DNA of 64,000 nt from Trematomus loennbergii (lineage: Eukaryota; Chordata; Actinopteri; Perciformes; Nototheniidae). The position numbers and the translations under genes are program-made. Shown here piece by piece: positions 22,146 through 33,264 of the stretch (positions are counted from its first letter, which is position 1; every line of letters starts with the position of its first letter). The notes beneath the pieces were generated by a model. The model was given only the letters and a program-made list of their open reading frames with translations, had not been told where the DNA came from and did no database searches. The DNA is taken from positions 62,001-126,000 of the forward strand of contig JAAOOA010000580.1 in assembly GCA_012861695.1 (NCBI GenBank), written 5' to 3'.

Positions 22146-23806
22146 CTATTTGAGTTTACAAAACTCAGCAGTGTCTCCAAAACTATAATAAAGCCGAACT
22201 CCAGCATGTAGCGGCTGAGTGAATGTGGTCTGGACTCTGTGGAGGAGAGTCATGGTTTCAGAGACGCTGTAGAAGGACAGAACACCTGCTCTGTGATCCA
22301 GGTACACTCCTACTCTGGAGACAGAGGACCTGAGACGGGAGTGTTGATACTGTTGTAACAAAATGAATAACTGTCTTGGTCACAATCTAAGGACCAAGAT
22401 TTGTCATTGTGTCCAAATACATTTTCATTCCTGCTCTGCTGATATTCTTGTATGCGACTGCTACACCAACTCCTGTCCCTCTCCGCTCCACCTCCCAGTA
22501 ACAACGTCCAGTCAGACTCTCTCTACTCAGGACCTGAGGATATAAAGTGAATCTGTCTGGGTGACTAGAATAAGACTGATGTTGTCTCATGTATGTTGCT
22601 TTTCTGCTCCCCTCAGATAATAACAGTATTGTGTGTGCTATGTTTGGATCCAGAGTGATCTCCTGTGAATATTGTAAGAACCCAGCTCTGGTGGTGGGCT
22701 CTGCTGCTGACAGTAAAACCTTCACTTCAGTCGGTGAGACGTTTGTCCATTCCTCTCTCAGGACGTCCTGTAGTTTGTCTCTGACTGCTGACAGGGCCGC
22801 CGTCACGTCCTCAAAGTAGCTCAGAGGACGGATGTTGATGCTGGAGGAGTGTGTAGGTTCACTGAGGGCTGACAGTGAGGGGTAGCTGTGCAGAAACTGG
22901 TTGTGATCCTCGGTGTGAGACAGCAGCTTCAGCTCAGCGTCTCTCCTCTTCAGCTCAGAGATCTCCTGCTCCAGCTTCTCCTGAAGCTCTTTGACTCGAC
23001 TCACTTCTCTCTTCTGCTGGGATCTGACCTGCTGCTTCACATCAGAGCTTCTTTTCTCCATGAGACGGATCAGCTCAGTGAACATCTTCTCACTGTCCTC
23101 CACTGCTTTATCAGCAGAGCCATTGACGGCCTCCACCTCCTGCTGAAGCAGCTTCACCTCCTTCTCTCCGTCCTGGATTCTCTGCTGGATGTTTAGTCGA
23201 CTCCCCTCCAGCTCTCTCTGCCTCTCAGTCCTCTCTGCTGCAGCTGAGACCGTGTCGTGGCCTTTGTGTTCCTCCACAGAGCAGAGATAACAGATACACT
23301 GCTGATCAGTGCGGCAGAACATCTTCATCACCTCGTCGTGACGAGAGCAGATGTTCTCCTGGAGCTTCTTGGAGGGCTCCACCAGCTTGTGTTTTTTAAA
23401 GACAGGCAATTCATTATGACACTGGAGGTGTTTGTCACAGTAAGAGGCCAGACACACCAGACAGGACTTACAGGCTCTCAGTTTTCTCCCAGTGCAGACA
23501 TCACAGGCCACATCTTCAGCTCCAGCATAGCAGTGATCAGCAGGAGCAGGTGGGGGTCCAGTCTTCTTCAGCTCTCACTAAAGCTGCTAACATGGTGCTT
23601 TTCAGCAGGACAGGCCTCGGTGTGAAGCTCTGCCTACACTGAGGGCAGCTGTGGATCTTCTTCTCATCCTCTCCGTCCCAGAAGCCTGTAATACACTTCA
23701 TGCAGTAGCTGTGTCCACAGATAGTCGTCACCGGATCCTTCAGTAGATCCAGACAGATCGAACAAGATAACATTTCCCGGTCCAGCTGAACTCCTTTCTG
23801 CGCCAT
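22146..23806 (-). pseudogene. TRIM copy 2, the least disrupted copy
   Basis: Starts MAQKGVQLD at 23806. An in-frame upstream ATG at 23842 is less likely because it is not preserved in all copies. Domain order is RING, B-box1, B-box2 (CSRHDE...HKGHD), coiled coil and PRY/SPRY, ending EFCKLK. One frame covers 23511-22387 (374 codons), from B-box1 into SPRY. Only about three breaks are seen: 2 nt lost near 23573 after the RING, 1 nt near 22425 and 1 nt near 22319 in SPRY. Predicted role is a cytoplasmic RING E3 ubiquitin ligase with B30.2 target recognition. It could be a functional gene if those few breaks are sequence errors. Confidence 0.87.
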
Positions 23807-24272
23807 TTCACCTCTCAGTAGCAGCGAGTGTGTGAGTTTCACTTCCTGAGAGCTGAAACTATGAGCTGTGATCTGAGCAGCATGTGTGTGCGCAGTGAAT
23901 GTGACCTATCAGCTCTTGTTCTTTACCCACATGTTGGTTACACCCCTCCTCCTCAGTGTGGATCTGAAGGGGAGGAACCAGGAAGTACAGAGTGGAGCTG
24001 GCTGTGTCTGAGAGCAGGAAGAAGAGGGAGGGCTTATCAAACTCTGAGTCACTCAGGAGGAGGAGCAGCGCTCAGACTCTGACCCACACAGAGCCTCGGT
24101 TACAACCTGCTCTTCATTTGAAATAGCTTTTAGTTGTAAAATAAGTTGGTAAACTTACAAAATCTGAAGGGGGTTAAATACTTGTTTCCTCCACTGTAAA
24201 TGTATAGCCTCAATGTCCTGAGATAGCTGATCGATTTAATAGTTGGATGTACAGAAAGTCGTTTTTTACTGT
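23807..24272 (-). promoter_or_regulatory. 5' flank of TRIM copy 2
   Basis: Matches the other TRIM 5' flanks, with the ISRE/EICE-like site at 23835-23846. Confidence 0.5.
23835..23846 (-). promoter_or_regulatory. ISRE/EICE-like site, TRIM copy 2
   Basis: GGAAGTGAAACT on the coding strand, at the same distance from the ATG as in the other copies. Confidence 0.5.
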
Positions 24273-24313
24273 AAGTAGTAGTAGTAGTAGTAGTAGTATA
24301 GTAGTAGTAGTAT
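24273..24313. repeat. Contracted (AGT)n tract, unit 3
   Basis: Only about 40 bp of AGT repeat remain here, against 200-700 bp in other units. Confidence 0.9.
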
Positions 24314-24411
24314 TGTGTGTGTGGGGGGAAACTATGCAAACAATACACGTCCTCTTTAACTGACACCAACATTATGATTTGTGGTTGAAACCTTCTTTTA
24401 AATATTTTCTT

Positions 24412-25151
24412 TTTACGTCCTTCCACATGTGGACGCTCCCCCTCCCCCCTCCAGAGTTTCCTCACCCTTTCTCCACAGCAGCCCCCCCCTAAAGGTCCCT
24501 CTAAGCACCACCCTCACCGGGGTCCCTGTTTGCGTCACGTTCCAGTTCTACCCCCAGAACAGAACCAGAACCCAGAGGAGACAGCAAGTGATCCAAAGAG
24601 ACTAAGTGAAGTGTTTTGGCCGTGCTGCTCTCTGACAGAGGGTCTGTGAGGGTCTGAACGTATCTCTGATTTTAAATAAAATACATCTTTGCGGTCTGGT
24701 TATTATGTACTTTATAACTCTATCATCTTTATTTTCCATTTCATTGTATTTTTTAACGACTTTTTTTATTGTTTTAATCTATTTTTTTTCACTTTTTTGT
24801 CAATTGCTTGTCAAAGCCTTTGAAGTGTATCAGAGGAGCTCTAAAAGCTGCTATATCATTGTTTTAAATGTGATAATTGGTCATCATTTTATCGTTATTT
24901 TTACTTTACTTCCTTTATTCTACCTATTTCTATTATTAAGATTTAATCATTTATTTAATCATCATTTTTAATTCACTGTATTTTCACTTAAATGTTGTTT
25001 ATTGTGACTTTTATTCGTTTTATTTTCAACATTTTACCACTTTGTAGCATCCTCGTGTTTGTCAATTGGTCGTCAAACACAGATTCATAAAGTATTTTTG
25101 TTATATCATCAGTTTTATTTTTATTTCCCAATAATTGTCGTTGATCATTAT
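24412..25151 (+). other. Truncated E cassette copy 3 and AT-rich downstream DNA
   Basis: The intron-like sequence jumps straight to the TCCTTCCACATGTGGACG part of E, so the ATG, donor and proline-rich front are missing. The downstream AATAAA and AT-rich tract are retained. Not functional as a cassette. Confidence 0.5.
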
Positions 25152-25850
25152 CCAATCCAATCCACTTTATTTCTATAGCACATTTAAAAACAACAGAGTT
25201 GAACAAAGTGCTGTACATCAACAACTGTATAAAAACATAGCATAAATACATAAAAAACAGACAGGACATGAAACAAATGTAAAACACGAAACACTGAAAC
25301 CAGATCAGAAGCCACAGACTGAGAAACTCTACATGACGTACAAACAATACAAAACAGAAGTAAGATAAAACCCAAATGTAAAAGCACAAGTTTCACCTGG
25401 TCTGTAAATGCCAGGGAAAAGAAGTGGGTTTTTTAAATGAGATTTACAACAGGCAGAGTTGGAGCAAGTCTAACCTGGAGGGGCAATTCGTTCCATACTT
25501 TTGGAGCTGCAACAGCAAAGGCTCTGTCTCCTCGCTGCTCTAACCGTGATTTAGGGACGACCAGAAGGAGTCTGTCAGCAGACCTCAGTGACCGTGTGGG
25601 TGTGTATGGTTTTAAAAGATCTGCCAGGTACGGTGGGGCTAAACCGTTTATTTTATCGCAAACAATAACATTTTAAATTGTATTCTAAAACTGACTGGTA
25701 GCTAATGTAAAGAGGCGAGACAGGGAAGCCTTGCTTACTCCAATGTACAGAGCGTTGCAGTAATCCAGTTTAGTGGATTTAAAACAATGTATTACTTTCT
25801 CAAAGTCATTCAAAGAAAGGAAAGGCTTGACCTTTGCTAAAATTCTTTAT
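25152..25850 (-). mobile_element. L2-type LINE fragment, unit 3
   Basis: The same LINE as in unit 2, with an internal deletion near 25715 that removes the segment around the LLTRTGRREHIT motif. Confidence 0.75.
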
Positions 25851-26341
25851 GACTTGTTTTATTTTACACCACTTTTAACATCCTAATTGTTGTTGTTTGT
25901 CAAACACAAGTCTAAATATCCGACTCCACTTGGCTTCACATTTATTAAGTTTCCTTAAATCTGTGTTTTATTCGTTATAAATGTTGCTAATGATGGAGCT
26001 TTATATGAGCGTCTGAAAACGTAATCTGATTAAATGTCATTATCTTTGTCAATAAATCGTTCCGAGGAGAACACAGTAGTAAAACAAGATCTTCGTAAAA
26101 TTCTGTATTTTATTGGGTGTTTGTATTAATTAATACAAGGTCATTATTAATTAAGGAAAAAGGCAAGACCAGGAACATATCTCCATAGCAACAAGACATT
26201 TTCTCTGCTGGTCTGAGAGATTTAGCACATTGAAACGCCCGATCAGTGATTCCTTTTTAATCTGGAAGGTAAGACTTCTGTTCTTTTTCTATGAAGTCTG
26301 AGCGCTTTGATTACAGCGAGGTGTCTGAGGGCTGGGTAAGA
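25851..26341 (-). other. Conserved non-coding block, unit 3 left part
   Basis: Matches 4561-5035 of unit 1. It stops at GGGTAAGAT where the composite insertion begins. No gene seen. Confidence 0.6.
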
Positions 26342-26498
26342 TATTTACACTATGTAACACTTGCAATTCTATTGGCTAGCGCTCCAACACAGTTGTACGT
26401 GATAGGTTAAGGGGCGGGACATCTCTGAGTGGTTGACCAATCACAACAGAGCCGTTTGCTTGCCAAATAGTGAGCCCACATTTATCTGTGCTGCTAAG

Positions 26499-27269
26499 CA
26501 GTGGCAGTTCTAGAACATTTTACATGGGTGGCAAAGGGGGGCAAGAGCTCATGCCAGGGTGGCATGGGAGGGCAGACAGTACGTGGTATTTCATATTGTA
26601 TAAAACCTATTTATTGTTAAATCATGGCCTAGCAAGTGTTCTTAATGCACAAGAGATACAAGGTGTTCAGACAAACAAACTCAAATATAGTATAAAACAG
26701 CTCAATACTCATGATACCTTAGAATTCTGTTTACTGTAAGTACAGTAAAAGTACTTAGTTATAATGAAGTAAACACATGACATCACCCATCTCTTCAGAG
26801 AGCTAAAGGTGACCTGTGCAGCAACACATTTCAATATGTGTCAATACTAAGAGCTGCTAGATTGAGCTGCTGTGATGGAATATGCAAGGAGAATAAGAAC
26901 ATACCATGTGGTCCAGCTGGAGTCTCATCTGCCTCCTGATCCCTGCCTCTGTCCCTCTTTCTGACACTTCATCTGTATTCCTCACATACATGTCTTCTTC
27001 TTCACTAATGTCTTCATCTCCTCCTCTTCCTCCTGCTCTGACCCTCCTGGTCTCTTCATCTCCTCCTCTTCCTCCTGCTCTGACCCTCCTGGTCTCTTCA
27101 GTGAACTCTCTTTTCCTTTTCCTCTTTCTGTTCATCCTGATCACTTCTCAGATATGTATTTGTGTTGTTGTTGACTCACTCCAGCTACTCTGGCCTGCAA
27201 GAGTCTACTTGTGAAAAGTACTGGTACAAAATGCTTGTATAACTTTACACGTTAGGGCCAGCTAATAAG
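26499..27269. mobile_element. hAT-like element B, copy 2 (internally deleted)
   Basis: Starts CAGTGGCAGTTCTAGAAC and keeps the left end, then jumps to the AATTCTGTTTACTGTAAG region. It ends abruptly at the CAGGGCCG end of the next element. Confidence 0.6.
26857..27144 (-). pseudogene. Short charged frame in element B (possible exon)
   Basis: A minus-strand frame of 95 codons that is basic (MNRKRKRKREF) then Glu/Arg/Gly-rich. A 42-bp in-frame duplication doubles the RRVRAGGRGGDE stretch here. A splice-donor-like GTATGT follows at 26906-26901, so it could be a first exon of a degraded transposon protein. Related frames occur in the B copies at about 34594-34500 and 53585-53292. Not recognised as a known domain. 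Confidence 0.3.
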
Positions 27270-27310
27270 CAGGGCCGTCCCTCCCTACAGGCCGATCATG
27301 CAGACTGCGT

Positions 27311-27432
27311 GGGGCCTCATCTTGCGGAGGGGGCCTAATCTTGCGGAGGGGGCCTCATCTTGCGGAGGAGGCCTCATCTTGCGGAGGGGCCTCATCTTGC
27401 GGAGGGGGCCTCATCTTGCGGAGGGGGCCTCA
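27311..27432. repeat. 19-bp minisatellite
   Basis: About six copies of a GGGGCCTCATCTTGCGGAG unit. It begins about 40 bp inside a hAT-like terminus (CAGGGCCGTCCCT at 27270). Confidence 0.9.
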
Positions 27433-27806
27433 ACTGAGCCGAAAATGCGGCGCACCCATGCGGTTATGCGGCGCAATTAGTGTGGCGCGGCCCCACTAGC
27501 ATGAGGGAGGGGACAGACTGAGTGATGATGAACACTGTGCTTTGTTTCAGGAGGAAACTCAGTTATTCAATCAGGAGAGACGGTTTTGATAAGAATACAT
27601 GTTTATTGCCAGGAATACACAAATGAATGTGATGGAGTTTTGGCGATTAGGCCCCGTTGTGCGGGAGTACCATTCGGGAGGGGAGAACAGATCCAATGAA
27701 ACCCCCCGGGGCCTAGACACTGGTGGTGGTGAATGGATGGTTGGGTTCGGTCTCAAGGGGAGGGGCTTAGCTTGACCCTGGATTCAGTGGGACAGGAAGT
27801 GAATAT

Positions 27807-29015
27807 GGAACATGACTTAAGTATAAATAAATAAATGTGTAAATAAATGTATGAAGAAATACAGGAATAAATAAATAAATACGTAAATAAATACAGGAAT
27901 AAATAAATGTTGAAATAAATACACAAATAAATAAATAAAAGTATAAATAAATAAATAAATGCATAAATAAATATGGAAATAAATACACCAATGTATAAAT
28001 AAATAAATAAAGTCGAAAAATAAAACAGAACACCGTTATTATATATATTTCATATATTTCTACATTTACGCAACATACATTTATTTATTTATGTATTTAT
28101 GTGTCCGTATGCTAATGAGGTGGGGCGGTCCTAACCTCAGTCTGAAGCAGGATTGGTTACAGGAGTGTGTGATCATTTCTGGCAGAGGGCTCTACTACTA
28201 ACGCCTGCTAAGCGCTGATTTGAATGCAGGAGCTTTACTGTTTAGCCCTTATCTTTATACATCCATGGTTTATCCACAGTTGTAAGGATTATTTATGGGT
28301 ATTGGTTTAAGAGCCATTGGAGATCATTAGCGGACAATTTAGAGAACGGAGAACCAAAAAAACTATGTCCAGTTTCGTGTGGAACGATGTATAGAGGACT
28401 TGGCTCAGCTCGACATGGATGTGGATGTTAACCCAGCTGTGTTTGAGAGTCTTCAAGAGGTTGCTCGCCAACTTGAAATCCTCTCGGAAACAGAGGAGGG
28501 CGTCCATCTTACATGTTGCCCCCAAACGTTATTGAAGCACATCTTCGTTGAGGGCATACCGCTGGGGACATCGCGAACGGTGTGCGAAAGAACAATTATT
28601 AAAGAAGCCATTATTAGAGAGTTGCCGTGGGTGTACACTGTACACAGAATGAACAGATGTGACTTGCCACGAATCTCTTGCTTCTGCCTGGCTCCAACAA
28701 TTGGCGAATCCTGCTTATGACTGAGGTTAGGACCGCCCACCTCATTAGCATACGGACACATAAATAAATATATAAATAAATGTATGTCGCGTAAATGTAG
28801 AAATATATGAAAGATATATAATAACGTGTGTTCTGTTTTATTTTCAACTTTATTTATTTATTTATACATTGGTGTATTTATTTCCATATTTATTTATGCA
28901 TTTATTATTATTTTATTTATTTATTGTGTATTTATTTCGTCATTTATTTATTCCTGTATTTATTTATTTATTTACACATTTATTTATTTATTTATTTATA
29001 CTTAAGTCATGTTCC
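27807..29015. mobile_element. Fold-back element with long inverted-repeat arms
   Basis: The left arm 27807-28154 (348 bp) and right arm 28707-29015 (309 bp) are inverted copies that I judge over 90% alike by eye. Both start GGAACATGACTTAAG at the outer ends. The outer two-thirds of each arm is TAAA/TTTA repeat. The inner end is unique, with GTGTCCGTATGCTAATGAGG and TCCTAACCTCAGTC. The centre, 28155-28706, is unique and carries an open frame. No target duplication is visible. It resembles fold-back transposons. Confidence 0.75.
28415..28720 (+). CDS. Unidentified open frame in the fold-back centre
   Basis: The frame is open from 28343, just after an acceptor-like CAATTTAG, through 28720. The first in-frame ATG is at 28415 (MDVDVNPAVFESLQEVARQL). 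It is hydrophilic with an acidic start, then has several Cys (TCCPQ, NRCDL, SCFC). Base composition is balanced, unlike the AT-rich arms, so this looks like captured or cargo coding sequence rather than chance. The stop lies inside the start of the right arm. I do not recognise it. It may be an exon fragment of a host gene. Confidence 0.35.
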   Translation: MDVDVNPAVFESLQEVARQLEILSETEEGVHLTCCPQTLLKHIFVEGIPLGTSRTVCERTIIKEAIIRELPWVYTVHRMNRCDLPRISCFCLAPTIGESCL

Positions 29016-30186
29016 GTCCTCCATAGTAGAAAAGGGGTGGAGGAGGGTTGCGTCGAGTCACCTGAAATGACAGCTGTCAGAGGGGAGAGCAGATTTAAAA
29101 GGTTTAGCGGAGCGCTATGATAGGCTTGTGAGAATAGAGCGAAGTGATTGGTTAAGCTGGGGAGTGACGCCCCCGATCACTTATTGAGAGGAGAGAGAGT
29201 ACATGGAAATAGTAAATGAATGAGTAAAGACGGTCTTCCTGGTTGAACTTGCCCTGAGCTTCATTTAGTCTCAGATCACTTCCACATGTTCTCCATCAGC
29301 TTCGTATGGCACCTTGGACATAACAAGAAGAATATCCTTTTTGTTTTTGAAAGACAAACCTTTATTAATGATCCAAACATTTAATTTGATCACACATCCC
29401 ATCAGTAAAGTCTGTTCAATGATTTCATGATCAGTTTCACTTTATCCACACCATACATGTGTTTTCATCTCAGCTATTTCAAACAGAATCACACATGATT
29501 TACTTATTGATTATTATCATGATAGTAAGTAAGTACCCACTTTCTATTGGATACAACAACAACACAACAACAACAACAACAACAACACAACAACACAATT
29601 AGTCTGCAAAATAATAACATTTTATTTCCCAAGCTAAGACTCTAAGCAATTTAAACAGGATAATACATGATTTCCTTATTGATTATGATCATGACAGTAA
29701 GTAATATAATTTTAAAAACATTGTATGATGAAATGTGATAACCATCTGGGAACTCATTTGTAGTTAATTTGGGCAACAATAACATTTAATCTGTCAATAA
29801 ATGTCTCTATTGTTTTAGAAAGTGGTCAGAATAAAATGTGTACAACAAAAGAAGCTCTGCTGCTTTCTCTCTGAAGACTCGTGCATTACAAGAGAACAAC
29901 AACATGAATCAAAAGAAATATCCAACACATATTTAGAGCAAAGTTTACATATCAGTTCAGGTGAACAAGGATCCTCCTGAGCAGTGACAGCCTCCATGGC
30001 TACACAGACCAGGAAGGAGCCGGAAGAAAGTCCAACATTTACAGAACAACTCATGAGAAGATGTTGAAGCCCCACCCATCATGTTTGATTGACAGCTGAT
30101 CTCTGCACAGTGAAGACATGGACAATCAGCTCTGATGGAGACACGGTGAGTTTAAGAAGTAGAAGAGCTCCTCCAATGACTTCAGG
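29016..30186 (-). other. Insertion edge, conserved block and TRIM copy 3 3' UTR
   Basis: 29016-29118 is the right edge of the composite insertion, with no gene. From 29119 the unit resumes at AGGCTTGTGAG and runs into the TRIM 3' UTR. The CAA repeat near 29555-29598 is longer than in other units. Confidence 0.5.
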
Positions 30187-31840
30187 CTATTTGAGTTTAC
30201 AAAACTCAGCAGTGTTTCCATAATTATAACAAAGCTGAACTCCAGCATGTAGCGGCTGAGTGAATGTGGTCTGGACTCTGTGGAGGAGAGTCATGGTTTC
30301 AGAGACGCTGTAGAAGGACAGAACACCTGCTCTGTGATCCAGGTACACTCCTACTCTGGAGGACTGAGGACCTGAGACGGGAGTGTTGATACGGTTGTAA
30401 CGAAATGAATAACTGTTTTGGTTACAATCTAAGGACCAAGATTTGTCATTGTTTCCAATATACACTTTCAATCCCTGCTCTGCTGGTATTCTTGTATGCG
30501 ACTGCTACATAAACTCCTGCCCCTCTCCACTCCACCTCCCAGTAACAACGTCCAGTCAGACTCTCTCTACTCAGGACCTGACGATAATTACCAGTGAATC
30601 TGTCTGGTGACTAGAATAAGACTGATGTCCCATGAGTGTTGCTTTTCTGCTCCCTCAGATAATAACAGCTGTGAGTGTGCTGTGTTTTGGATCCAGAGTG
30701 ATCTCCTGTGAAATTGTAAGAACCCAGCTCTGGTGGTGGGCTCTGCTGCTGACAGTAAAACATCCACTTCAGTCGGTGAGACGTTGTCCATTCCTCTCTC
30801 AGGACGTCCTGTAGTTTGTCTCTGACTGCTGACAGGGCCGCCGTCACGTCCTCAAAGTAGCTCAGAGGACGGATGTTGATGCTGGAGGAGTGTGTAGGTT
30901 TCACTGAGGGCTGACAGTGAGGGGTAGCTGTGCAGAAACTGGTTGTGATCCTCGTGTGAGACAGCAGCTTCAGCTCAGCGTCTCTCCTCTTCAGCTCAGA
31001 GATCTCCTGCTCCAGCTTCTCCTGAAGCTCTTTGACTCGACTCACTTCTTCTCTTCTGCTGGGATCTGACCTGCTGCTTCACATCAGAGCTTCTTTTCTC
31101 CATGAGACGGATCAGCTCAGTGAACATCTTCTCACTGTCCTCCCTGCTTTATCAGCAGAGCCATTGACGGCCTCCACCTCCTGCTGAAGCAGCTTCACCT
31201 CCTTCTCTCCGTCCTGGATTCTCTGCTGGATGTTTAGTCGACTCCCCTCCAGCTCTCTCTGCCTCTCAGTCCTCTCTGCTGCAGCTGACACCGTGTCGTG
31301 GCCTTTGTGTTCTCCACAGAGCAGAGATAACAGATACACTGCTGATCAGTGCGGCAGAAATCTTCATCACCGTCGTCGTGACGAGAGCAGATGTTCTCCT
31401 GGAGCTTCTTGGAGGGCTCCACCAGCTTGTGTTTTTTAAAGACATGTAATTCATATGACTGGAGGTGTTTGTCACAGTAAGAGGCCACACACAGACAGGA
31501 CTTACAGGCTCTCAGTTTCCTCCCAGTGCAGACATCACAGGCCACATCTTCAGCTCCAGCATAGCAGAGATCAGCAGGAGCAGGTGGGGGTCCAGTCTTC
31601 TTCAGCTCCTCCACTAAAGCTGCTAACATGGTGTTCTTCAGCAGGACAGGCCTCGGTGTGAAGCTCTGCCTACACTGAGGGCAGCTGTGGATCTTCTTCT
31701 CATCCTCTCCGTCCCAGAAGCCTTTAATACACTTCATGCAGTAGCTGTGTCCACAGGAAGTCGTCACCGGATCCTTCAGTAGATCCAGACAGATCGAACA
31801 AGATAAGTTTCCCGTCCAGCTGAACTCCTTTCTGCGCCAT
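30187..31840 (-). pseudogene. TRIM copy 3, heavily frameshifted
   Basis: The full domain order is recognisable: [12 protein letters not shown]...CGHSYC, B-boxes, coiled coil and PRY/SPRY ending EFCKLK. The start codon is at 31840, but a base is lost near 31812, so the RING frame opens out of register. Further single-base changes occur near 31360, 31311, 31143, 31048, 30955, 30903, 30784 and 30712. Several are in short homopolymers or at copy-variable sites. It has the most breaks of the six and would not make a full protein as written. Confidence 0.85.
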
Positions 31841-32306
31841 TTCACCTCTCAGTAGCAGCGAGTGTGTGAGTTTCACTTCCTGAGAGCTGAAACTAGTGTG
31901 ACAGGTTATCTGAACAGCATGTGTGTGCGGTGAATGTGGCCTATCAGCTCTTGTCTTTACCCACATGTTGGTTACACCCCTCCTCCTCAGTGTGGATCTG
32001 AAGGGGAGGAACCAGGAACACAGAGTGGAGCTGGCTGTGTCTGAGAGCAGGAAGAGAGGGAGGGCTTATCAAACTCTGAGTCATTCAGGACGAGGAGCAG
32101 CGCTCAGACTCTGACCACACAGAGCCTCGGTTACAACCTGCTCTTCATTTGAAAAGAGCTTTTAGTTGTAAAATAAGTTGGTAAACTTACAAAATCTGAA
32201 GGAGGTTAAATACTTGTTTCCTCCACTGTAAATGTATAGCCTCAATGTCCTGAGATAGCTGATTGATTTAATAGTTGGATGTACAAAGTCTTTTTTACTG
32301 TAAGTA
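31841..32306 (-). promoter_or_regulatory. 5' flank of TRIM copy 3
   Basis: Conserved TRIM upstream sequence with the ISRE/EICE-like site at 31869-31880. Confidence 0.5.
31869..31880 (-). promoter_or_regulatory. ISRE/EICE-like site, TRIM copy 3
   Basis: GGAAGTGAAACT on the coding strand, in the conserved position. Confidence 0.5.
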
Positions 32307-32307
32307 G

Positions 32308-32997
<690 letters not shown>

Positions 32998-33229
32998 TTG
33001 CCGCTGCTTTTAATTGAACTATTCACATCTTAAACTGCACTGTAACTTTTAACTTTTATCCATGTATTTTTCTTTTAATGTTTATTTTATTATCTTTTCT
33101 TTCTTTTAATGACTGATTTTAAATGCCATTTTTAAAATGTCTTCCATTTTTGTAAAGCACTTTGAATTACCTTGTGTTGAAAGGTGCTATATAAATAAAC
33201 TTGCCTTGCCTTGCCTTGCCTTGCCTAGT
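32998..33229 (+). mobile_element. LINE 3' end inside the AGT microsatellite
   Basis: Contains GTAAAGCACTTTGAATTACC and GGTGCTATATAAATAAACTTG, typical of the 3' UTR of fish L2-type LINEs, and ends in four to five CCTTG repeats. AGT repeats lie on both sides, so a 5'-truncated copy inserted into the tract. Confidence 0.75.
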
Positions 33230-33264
33230 AGTAGCAGTAGTAGTAGTATTGTGTGTGTGTGGGG

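Larger units (their letters stand above)
7747..23806 (-). repeat. Tandem TRIM unit 2 (expanded by insertions)
   Basis: The second copy of the block, 16 kb long because the B element and elements nested in it (Gypsy, a 1.1-kb TIR element and a hAT element) lie between its microsatellites and E. The L2 fragment here lacks insertion X and gives the uninterrupted reference state. Confidence 0.85.
26342..29118. mobile_element. Composite insertion in unit 3
   Basis: Unit 2 reads straight from GGGTAAGAT to AGGCTTGTGAG, whereas unit 3 holds 2.8 kb between them with a possible GAT(A) repeat at the junctions. It contains an unassigned 157-bp piece (26342-26498), element B copy 2, a 19-bp minisatellite with a hAT-like end (27270 on), a G/C-rich stretch with no gene (27434-27806) and the fold-back element (27807-29015). 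Confidence 0.6.
23807..31840 (-). repeat. Tandem TRIM unit 3 (rearranged)
   Basis: The third copy. Its AGT tract is almost lost, the front half of E is deleted, and a 2.8-kb composite insertion (26342-29118) splits the conserved non-coding block. Confidence 0.85.

Noticed and set aside
27311..27432. CRISPR-like array
   Set aside because: A contiguous 19-bp tandem repeat without spacers in a vertebrate genome. The 62-bp array at 63674 likewise has no unique spacers.
27767..29120. Tyr/Ile/Phe-rich frames over the TAAA/TTTA arms
   Set aside because: Low-complexity translations of the fold-back arms, not proteins.
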